DNA from: Capsulimonas corticalis
GTDB taxonomy: Bacteria; Armatimonadota; Armatimonadia; Armatimonadales; Capsulimonadaceae
NCBI RefSeq assembly: GCF_003574315.2
Contig: NZ_AP025739.1
Coordinates: forward strand, 248,001-312,000
DNA length: 64,000 bases
Reading direction: 5' to 3'
The notes under the pieces were generated by a model. It worked only from the letters and a program-made list of their open reading frames with translations. It was not told the DNA's origin and searched no databases. Numbering within the stretch: the stretch's first letter is position 1; every line of letters starts with the position of its first letter. The position numbers and the translations under genes were made by a program. This document shows, in pieces, positions 58,790-64,000 of this stretch.

Positions 58790-58802
58790 CCAGTATTCTC
58801 AG

Positions 58803-60203
58803 TTATCCGCCGACGGCGTTGCGTCGAATGACCCCGGAATAGAACTCGGCGCTGAGCTTGGGCGTGCGCTCCAGCGTCTCGTAGTTGACGTAGCAGATCC
58901 CAAAGCGTTTGGTGTAGCCGAAAGCCCATTCGAAGTTGTCCATCAGGCTCCAGACAAAGTAGCCTTTGACGGGATAACCTTCGTCGGCGGCGCGGTGCAG
59001 GTGGATCAAATGCTCTTGCAGGTACATCACCCGCCCGACATCCTGAATCTCATTGCTCGCGTTCGGCCGGTCGGGATTGGCGCAGCCGTTTTCCGTGATG
59101 TAGATCTCGGGCGCGTTCCAGGTTTCCGCGACCATGCGCGGTCCCCAGTACATGATGCTCGGCCCGACCGCGAGCCATGGCATATCCATTTTGGGGTAGC
59201 CAGGGCCGTTCTCGACCGTGGACCAGCCGCGCGCTGTCGAGGGATCATGCCGGACATAGGTCGGCGCGTACAAGTTCAGACCGACGAAATCAATAGGAGA
59301 CGCAATCGCCGCCATCTCGTCGTCCGTGAAGACAGGCGCGTCGGCGCCCGCGCTTTCCAGATATCCGGGATGGTAGCGGCCCTCGAAGATCGGGGTCAGA
59401 TACATGCCGGACAGTTCGCGCAGCGCCTCGCGCGTGGCGGCGATGTGCTCGGGAGTCTCCAGGATCGGGACGATATTGGGAATGTTCTCGGCGAGTCCGA
59501 CCTTGAGGTCCTGGGGACCGGACGCGCGGATCGCCTGGACGGCCAGGCCGTGACCGTAGACGGCGTGGTGGCGCGCCTGGTTCAGCAGGCGCGGACATAC
59601 GTTCTTGCCCGGCGCGAACAGCTCGCCCGTGTCCACATACCCCTTGTCCAGAAAGCACATGAACTCGTTGATGGTGAAAACGCCGCTGAGACGGTCGCCA
59701 AGCTGGGCGGCCATATATCCGGCGTAGTCGGCGAAGACTCGCGCGCAGTCACGCGATTCCCAGCCGCCGAACCGGTCTTCGGTCCACTGCGGCAGATCCC
59801 AGTGAAACAAGGTCATCCACGGCTGAATGTCGGCGGCGCGCAGTTCGTCGACGAGACGCTTATAGAAGTCGAGGCCCTTCGGATTGGGGACGCCGCCGGC
59901 GTCGGGAAAGATGCGCGACCAGGAGACGGAAAAGCGGTAGGATTGAAGCCCGAGGCGCTTCATCAGCGCGACGTCTTCCTTGTAGCGATGGTAGTGATCG
60001 GTCGCAACATCGCCGTTCTGATCGAACGCGATTGCCCCGGACCGGCGGGAAAACGTATCCCACACACTGGGGGTGCGCCCGTCTTCGTCCCATGCCCCTT
60101 CGACCTGGTAAGCCGCCGTAGCCGCGCCCCACAAAAAATCCGCTGGGAACGGGCAAAAAAGCCGCGCGGCGCCCGACGCGGCGGGTATATCCAAATCCGT
60201 CAC
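58803..60203 (-). CDS. GH1 beta-glucosidase, 466 aa
   Basis: This is a retaining glycoside hydrolase of family 1 that cleaves beta-linked glucosides and related sugars. The N-terminal signature FPADFLWGAATAAYQVEGAWDEDGR (core FLWGAATAAYQVEG) is present, then TLFHWDLPQW. The acid/base Glu lies in TINEFMCF (the NEF variant of NEP) and the nucleophile Glu in YITENGCANP. The aglycone Trp region VWSLMDNFEWAFGY is intact. There is no signal peptide, so it is cytoplasmic and would act on imported oligosaccharides. The start is GTG with AAGGAAG upstream. It is the last gene of a minus-strand series that includes a LacI regulator, a likely controller. Confidence 0.95.
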   Translation of the reverse strand: MTDLDIPAASGAARLFCPFPADFLWGAATAAYQVEGAWDEDGRTPSVWDTFSRRSGAIAFDQNGDVATDHYHRYKEDVALMKRLGLQSYRFSVSWSRIFPDAGGVPNPKGLDFYKRLVDELRAADIQPWMTLFHWDLPQWTEDRFGGWESRDCARVFADYAGYMAAQLGDRLSGVFTINEFMCFLDKGYVDTGELFAPGKNVCPRLLNQARHHAVYGHGLAVQAIRASGPQDLKVGLAENIPNIVPILETPEHIAATREALRELSGMYLTPIFEGRYHPGYLESAGADAPVFTDDEMAAIASPIDFVGLNLYAPTYVRHDPSTARGWSTVENGPGYPKMDMPWLAVGPSIMYWGPRMVAETWNAPEIYITENGCANPDRPNASNEIQDVGRVMYLQEHLIHLHRAADEGYPVKGYFVWSLMDNFEWAFGYTKRFGICYVNYETLERTPKLSAEFYSGVIRRNAVGG

Positions 60204-60252
60204 TCTGATTGCTTCCTTCGGCCGTTACTATCCGCGCTTCGATAGGTGAGAT

Positions 60253-60492
60253 TTAATGCGCGTCGGCCAATTCTTTGTTCAGCTGCGCCAGGGCCGTTTG
60301 CTTGACGCCGGCCGGCATTTTCGTGTCGGCGTTCACCTGGTCGATGGCCTGCATGATCTCGGCTTTCGACCGCTTCTGCTCGGCCTGGTACCCTGAGGTG
60401 TCTCCGGAATAGGAACACCCGGACGAGAGCGCCGTGATTCCGATGGCGGCGATGGCCAATGCGGCCGACGCCAAATGTTTGATTCCACTCAT
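60253..60492 (-). CDS. Small lipoprotein, 79 aa
   Basis: MSGIKHLASAALAIAAIGITALSSGC ends in a lipobox (LSSGC, Cys 26), followed by a charged helical segment (SKAEIMQAIDQVNADTKMPAGVKQTALAQLNKEL). It is probably anchored in a membrane facing the periplasm. It follows a prepilin-like gene by 123 nt, the same order as the lipoprotein at 62680 after the prepilin at 62958. Function unknown. Confidence 0.78.
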   Translation of the reverse strand: MSGIKHLASAALAIAAIGITALSSGCSYSGDTSGYQAEQKRSKAEIMQAIDQVNADTKMPAGVKQTALAQLNKELADAH

Positions 60493-60586
60493 TCATTCTA
60501 CCCTTGAAGACCCGTAAAAGCGCCGAAGTATTCCTATACGCATTCACGAAACTTAATTTTTGCCAGCCCGTGATCGCCGTATCAGC

Positions 60587-60608
60587 GCCGGCCCCTTGCG
60601 GGGCTGGC
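60587..60608 (-). terminator. Hairpin after the prepilin gene at 60616
   Basis: GCCGGCCCC (60587-60595) pairs with GGGGCTGGC (60600-60608) through one G-T pair and a four-base loop. No T-run follows, so the lipoprotein gene downstream may still be read through. Confidence 0.5.
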
Positions 60609-60615
60609 GGTGAGG

Positions 60616-61485
60616 CTACGGGGTGCCCGGGCACTGGTTCCAGTACTGTTCGCAGGTCAGGCCGGGGATGTACAGGTTCTTGCTGTAGTAATCGGCGCCC
60701 TTGTGCTGGGACTTGACGTGGCCGTCCAGGAAGAGCATATCGCAGGTGCCGCTGTGGCGGTAGCGCGGCATGGTGTTGCAGGACTGATAGCCGCCGCCAT
60801 CGCCGGACGCGATATCGCAGTCCTTGATATTGGGCACGAATGTGCTGCCGGAAAACCACGCCCACTTGTCCATAGGATAGTAGGAGCCTCGGGGATTGCT
60901 GTAAATCGTCGTTCCGTCTGGAGCCATAGCGCTGGCGCCGTTTGCGCCGGCTTCCCAGATGCCAATCGATTCGGCGGGAGAATCGATCGCCGCCAGAGTC
61001 ACGGAGGGGCCGGAGGCGTTGGCGCTCAGGCCAGTGCCGTTGTCATACCAGACCGGGAAGACATCGTCGCGCACGACAAATTGCGCCTGCTGATCGCGAT
61101 GCACGGCGGACGGGCAGGAATACACTCCGCCAGCATAGCCCAGGATATTGCGGCCGGCCACTGTGGTTGCGTTGTTCTGACCGTTCTTCACATAGGGGTT
61201 AATGACATAAGTCCAGTCATACCCAGTGGTGAAGTTGCCCATGCCGCTGGTGGAGACCTGCGACGGGGGAAAAGACTCGTCGTTGTCTTGATTGTATTGC
61301 AGGATCGCAAGGCCGATCTGCTTGAAATTGCTGATACAAGCAGACTGGCGCGCTTTCTCCCGGGCTTGCGCGAATACCGGAAACAGGATCGCCGCTAATA
61401 TCGCAATGATCGCGATCACTACGAGAAGCTCAATGAGCGTGAACCCCAGGGTTTGGGGGGACTTGCGAAGAAAAGAACGATTCAT
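60616..61485 (-). CDS. Prepilin-like H-X9-DG protein (DUF1559), 289 aa
   Basis: The N-terminus [38 protein letters not shown] (core [13 protein letters not shown]) is a type IV prepilin motif; [19 protein letters not shown] follows as in DUF1559 proteins. The family signature is [29 protein letters not shown] precedes the ATG at 61485. The mature protein is expected to be assembled or anchored outside the inner membrane after prepilin-peptidase cleavage. It lies 56 nt after a LacI regulator gene and upstream of a small lipoprotein and GH1, consistent with a sugar-responsive group. Confidence 0.92.
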   Translation of the reverse strand: MNRSFLRKSPQTLGFTLIELLVVIAIIAILAAILFPVFAQAREKARQSACISNFKQIGLAILQYNQDNDESFPPSQVSTSGMGNFTTGYDWTYVINPYVKNGQNNATTVAGRNILGYAGGVYSCPSAVHRDQQAQFVVRDDVFPVWYDNGTGLSANASGPSVTLAAIDSPAESIGIWEAGANGASAMAPDGTTIYSNPRGSYYPMDKWAWFSGSTFVPNIKDCDIASGDGGGYQSCNTMPRYRHSGTCDMLFLDGHVKSQHKGADYYSKNLYIPGLTCEQYWNQCPGTP

Positions 61486-61541
61486 GACATTCTCCTTGAT
61501 ATGCGCGAAAAAATCGATTCGATGTTCTTGCAATGCCGCCC

Positions 61542-62591
61542 TTAGGAGGGCGGCGGTCCGACGGACTCCCGCATAACCAGCTCGACCGGAAAGATGTCGC
61601 TGGCTGTCGGTTCGAGAAGCGGCTGATTGTCGGCTCCGTCTCCGACTTGATTGAGAAGCAATTGTACGGCGCGCGCCGCCATGTCGCGGAACGGCTGGCG
61701 GATCGTGGTCAGATGCGGGGTTGTCATTTGCGCCAGCATCAGGTCGTCGAAGCCGCCGATGGAGATATCCCGGGGCGCCTGTAAGCCCCGGGCGGCGACG
61801 ACATCCAGGGCGCCGTAGGCGATACCGTCATTGGCGCAAAAGATCGCCGTCGGCAGCGGAAGCCCGCTGCCGAGCAGCGCCGCCATCCGCTCACTTCCGC
61901 TGACGGCGGTGAAATCGCCTTCCAGAATCAGACTCGGGTCGATGGGAATGCCGGCCTCCTCCATCGCTCTCTTGTAGCCGGCAAACCGCTGACGCGCCCC
62001 GGATTGATCGAGAGCGCCGGGAAAATGACCGATTCGGCGATGCCCCAGCTCGATCATATGCGTGACGATTTTATGGGCGCCGCCTTCGTCGTCCACCTCC
62101 AGATTGTGGATGCCGGGCATCATCACGCCGCCGTGGATCGTCACGAATGAGGTCCGCCGAGAAAGGAGCTCGGAAAACTCCGGCGTCAGATGCGATCCCA
62201 AAAAGATAATGCCGTCGACTCGCCCGTCGCAAAATTGGAGGATTTTGTCTTCGTCGAGCCGCCAATCGGAGACGGAAAAGACCGTCGTGTTCTGACCGTG
62301 CCCCACGCATTCGGCCAGGATCCCGTTCAGGATCTCCAGAAAGTATAAGTTCAAAGGGCCGTCAATCACCGCGACCACACCGAGCGTGTCCATGCGGCGT
62401 CGGGACAGGCCCCGCCCGACGGCGTTGGGCCGGTAGTGCAGCCGCTTGGCCGCCTCTTCGATCCGAACACGCGTGGCGTCGGAAACGCGAGTGGCGGACC
62501 GGGCGCCGTTGAGGACCACGGAAACGGTCATCGCGGCCACGCCGGCCTCGCGGGCCACGTCTTTTAATGTCGGTGCGTCAGTTCGTCTCAT
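61542..62591 (-). CDS. LacI-family transcriptional regulator, 349 aa
   Basis: [29 protein letters not shown] (helix-turn-helix about residues 9-28) precedes a hinge ([21 protein letters not shown]) and sugar-binding domain with [29 protein letters not shown] and [14 protein letters not shown]. The ATG at 62591 is chosen because the helix-turn-helix then starts at the usual distance; the upstream open frame is Pro/Arg-rich shadow. It lies between two prepilin/lipoprotein pairs and upstream of GH1, so it may regulate these genes. Inverted TTAcCGaTAA words near the window end are candidate binding sites. Confidence 0.92.
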   Translation of the reverse strand: MRRTDAPTLKDVAREAGVAAMTVSVVLNGARSATRVSDATRVRIEEAAKRLHYRPNAVGRGLSRRRMDTLGVVAVIDGPLNLYFLEILNGILAECVGHGQNTTVFSVSDWRLDEDKILQFCDGRVDGIIFLGSHLTPEFSELLSRRTSFVTIHGGVMMPGIHNLEVDDEGGAHKIVTHMIELGHRRIGHFPGALDQSGARQRFAGYKRAMEEAGIPIDPSLILEGDFTAVSGSERMAALLGSGLPLPTAIFCANDGIAYGALDVVAARGLQAPRDISIGGFDDLMLAQMTTPHLTTIRQPFRDMAARAVQLLLNQVGDGADNQPLLEPTASDIFPVELVMRESVGPPPS

Positions 62592-62679
62592 AAATAGATC
62601 GTCGTTCTTTCGCCGTCGGGGGGCGGGCGGCGTTACTATTATACACCCGTCCCCCACCATTCCTCGGTTCGGACTTTGG

Positions 62680-62919
62680 TTACGGCTTTCCCGATTTCTG
62701 CGCGGCGGCCTGGCCGGCGGCTTGCGCACTCTGCATCTTCTGCGCCTGTTCCGCCTGCATGGCGGCGATCTTCGCCTGCTCCGCCGGCGGCGCCGGCGAT
62801 CCCATCACGTCTTTACGCTGCTGAGCCAGAGGATCGCCGGAGTTGCCGTCGCGGCTTCCGCAGCCGGCAAGCGCCACAGCGCAGAGCGCCGCCAGGAGGA
62901 TTGTGTGATTTCTCTTCAT
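62680..62919 (-). CDS. Small lipoprotein, 79 aa
   Basis: A signal peptide with lipobox ALAGC (Cys 20) precedes a short hydrophilic, Ala/Gln-rich helix (EQAKIAAMQAEQAQKMQSAQ) without conserved motifs that I recognise. It follows the prepilin-like gene at 62958 by 38 nt and has the same length as the lipoprotein at 60253. The pair arrangement suggests they work with, or stabilise, prepilin-like proteins; that is inference from position only. Confidence 0.78.
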   Translation of the reverse strand: MKRNHTILLAALCAVALAGCGSRDGNSGDPLAQQRKDVMGSPAPPAEQAKIAAMQAEQAQKMQSAQAAGQAAAQKSGKP

Positions 62920-62957
62920 CGATTGTTTGATTTCTTGCCTTTATGATACTTTCCGAA

Positions 62958-63839
62958 CTACTGGCGCAGAGCGTCCCACTTGTTGCTATCGGCGTGCCCG
63001 TTGGAGTCGTATCCCGACGCCGGCTGGGGATTGGTCTGGCTCGGGCGCATCGCCTTGACATGACCGTCGACAAACGCGAAGTTGCTCATCGTGTTGCCCG
63101 AATGGTGCGCGGAGATCGCTCCGTTCGGCCCGTTCGGATAAGCGGTTGAGGCGGGACGAGTATTGTCCGGCAGTTGGCTGCCTTCACCAAACCAGGACAC
63201 GCCGACAATGACGTTTCCATCGCCAAAGTTCGTCCAATTGCCCGCATTATTGTCGCTCGGCGCCGCATTGTGCATATCGCTGTTGAAATGCTCGGCGATC
63301 AGAATTGTATCTGACGGGCGACCGACACGTGAGAGAGGCGCGACTTCATAGTTACCCGGATAGAGCCCGTCTTTCGCGACGCCCATCAGACCGACCAGCG
63401 CCGGCGCATAGCCGAAATCGCCATAGTAACCCAGAACGCCATTGGCGGCATAGGAGCATATCACGCCCTTATAGGAATTCGCGGTGTCAACGCTCCCGGC
63501 GCCGGGATCATCGGGACATCCGAAGACGCCGTTGGCCTTGATATAAGGCAGCACTTTCTGCGTCCAATGCGCGGTCAGGTCCGTCCCGCTGGAATATTCC
63601 TGTCCACCATCAATCGCGAGAGGAAACGTCTCATCGTAATCCTGAACGTATTGCAGAATTCCCAAGCCCAACTGCTTCATATTGGAGGAGCAGGAGATCT
63701 GTCGGGCTTTCTCGCGAGCTTGAGCGAAGACGGGGAAGAGAATTGCGGCAAGGATTGCAATGATAGCGATGACAACGAGAAGCTCGATCAGTGTGAACCC
63801 TTTGACTTTGGCGGACGAAATAAATGAAGTACGATACAT
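62958..63839 (-). CDS. Prepilin-like H-X9-DG protein (DUF1559), 293 aa
   Basis: [29 protein letters not shown] carries the prepilin cleavage and methylation motif, followed by [21 protein letters not shown], the DUF1559 continuation. The signature at the C-terminal side is [20 protein letters not shown]. The start at 63839 has AGGAG 12 nt away; a TTG nine codons upstream is an alternative. It is first in a minus-strand series of two prepilin/lipoprotein pairs, a LacI gene and GH1. A long inverted repeat 120 nt upstream is a candidate operator. Confidence 0.92.
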   Translation of the reverse strand: MYRTSFISSAKVKGFTLIELLVVIAIIAILAAILFPVFAQAREKARQISCSSNMKQLGLGILQYVQDYDETFPLAIDGGQEYSSGTDLTAHWTQKVLPYIKANGVFGCPDDPGAGSVDTANSYKGVICSYAANGVLGYYGDFGYAPALVGLMGVAKDGLYPGNYEVAPLSRVGRPSDTILIAEHFNSDMHNAAPSDNNAGNWTNFGDGNVIVGVSWFGEGSQLPDNTRPASTAYPNGPNGAISAHHSGNTMSNFAFVDGHVKAMRPSQTNPQPASGYDSNGHADSNKWDALRQ

Positions 63840-63956
63840 AGTCTTGACTTTCTCCTGCGAACTCAATTCCGAGATACCCGTTGGCGTTTCGCCTTTCGGG
63901 GGTGTAAATCCATTCTATCACTGAATTAGCGCTACGTCAATAGGTTTCTAAAAATA

Positions 63957-63993
63957 AATTACCGATAATTCAGAAATAAAATTATCGGTAATT
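63957..63993. promoter_or_regulatory. Inverted repeat at the window end, LacI-operator-like
   Basis: AATTACCGATAATT (63957-63970) and AATTATCGGTAATT (63980-63993) are perfect 14-bp arms with a 9-nt spacer. Each arm is itself nearly palindromic around CG (TTAcCGaTAA), so it may be two operators in opposite orientation. It lies upstream of the prepilin-like gene at 62958. Confidence 0.7.
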
Positions 63994-64000
63994 CATAAAA

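Noticed and set aside
59650-59665. GH1 acid/base motif reads NEF instead of NEP, considered as a sign of lost activity
   Set aside because: The catalytic Glu is present, and NEF variants with a following CF segment are found in normal GH1 enzymes to my knowledge; the nucleophile motif is also intact.
58659-60245. 528-codon plus-strand open frame over the GH1 gene
   Set aside because: The opposite strand encodes an intact GH1 enzyme with both catalytic Glu motifs; the plus-strand frame has no domain signature.

Overview
The window is a high-GC bacterial chromosome segment with no rRNA, tRNA, CRISPR array or insertion sequence that I can see. Five prepilin-like proteins of the DUF1559 / H-X9-DG type, three intact LacI regulators plus a LacI remnant, a sedolisin-type protease, GH1 and CBM proteins, and many palindromic repeats between genes fit a soil or plant-surface Armatimonadota bacterium related to Capsulimonas. 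That placement is inferred from gene content only.

Layout. 0-2.4 kb: a 31-codon ORF with a very strong, potentially sequestered ribosome site; a hypothetical protein; an Sfp-type phosphopantetheinyl transferase; a small membrane protein. 2.3-7.3 kb: two TetR-controlled detoxification modules. One is TetR with two SDR reductases, the other TetR with a TetX-like flavin monooxygenase; both have perfect palindromic operators that share a GGAAC/GTTCC core. 7.4-11.8 kb: a ribonucleotide reductase operon (nrdA, nrdB) behind a consensus promoter and a short cobalamin riboswitch. The nrdB radical tyrosine is replaced by Phe, as in class Ic enzymes. 11.8-18.4 kb: a urea uptake operon (porin, urtABCDE) in which urtA carries a one-base frameshift. 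19.2-22.8 kb: a large secreted multidomain protein (CBM6-like, two FnIII, CARDB). 23-24 kb: HxlR and an FMN azoreductase, divergent around a perfect operator.

24.1-35.2 kb: eleven minus-strand genes, closely spaced and in places overlapping, read from a near-consensus promoter at 35149-35178 through a long hairpin-rich leader. They encode three prepilin-like proteins (one fused to HAF repeats), two DUF1573-like proteins, a secreted 8-Cys peptide, a membrane-anchored surface protein, an O-antigen-ligase-like protein, a CBM-like membrane protein, a membrane/GT51/extensin-C fusion and a UBP zinc finger. The 29.6-35.2 kb part is visibly more AT-rich than its surroundings. This is the best candidate for an undescribed cell-surface system. 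A 303-bp copy of the zinc-finger gene sits at 35.6-35.9 kb, joined in frame to the C-terminal third of a LacI gene through an 8-nt microhomology.

36-44.3 kb: PhyH dioxygenase and AraC (divergent), then an RND efflux operon (pump, adaptor, outer-membrane factor). 44.4-47.3 kb: two divergent LacI genes and a DUF4259 protein. 47.4-57.4 kb: an S53 protease, a DUF4132 pair, a two-domain methyltransferase, a small metal-binding-like secreted protein and L-lysine 6-aminotransferase. 57.5-64 kb: a small hypothetical gene and an NAD(P)-binding epimerase-like gene, then a minus-strand series in which prepilin-like and small lipoprotein genes occur twice as pairs, with a LacI regulator and a GH1 beta-glucosidase. 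The window ends in a large inverted repeat that looks like an operator pair.
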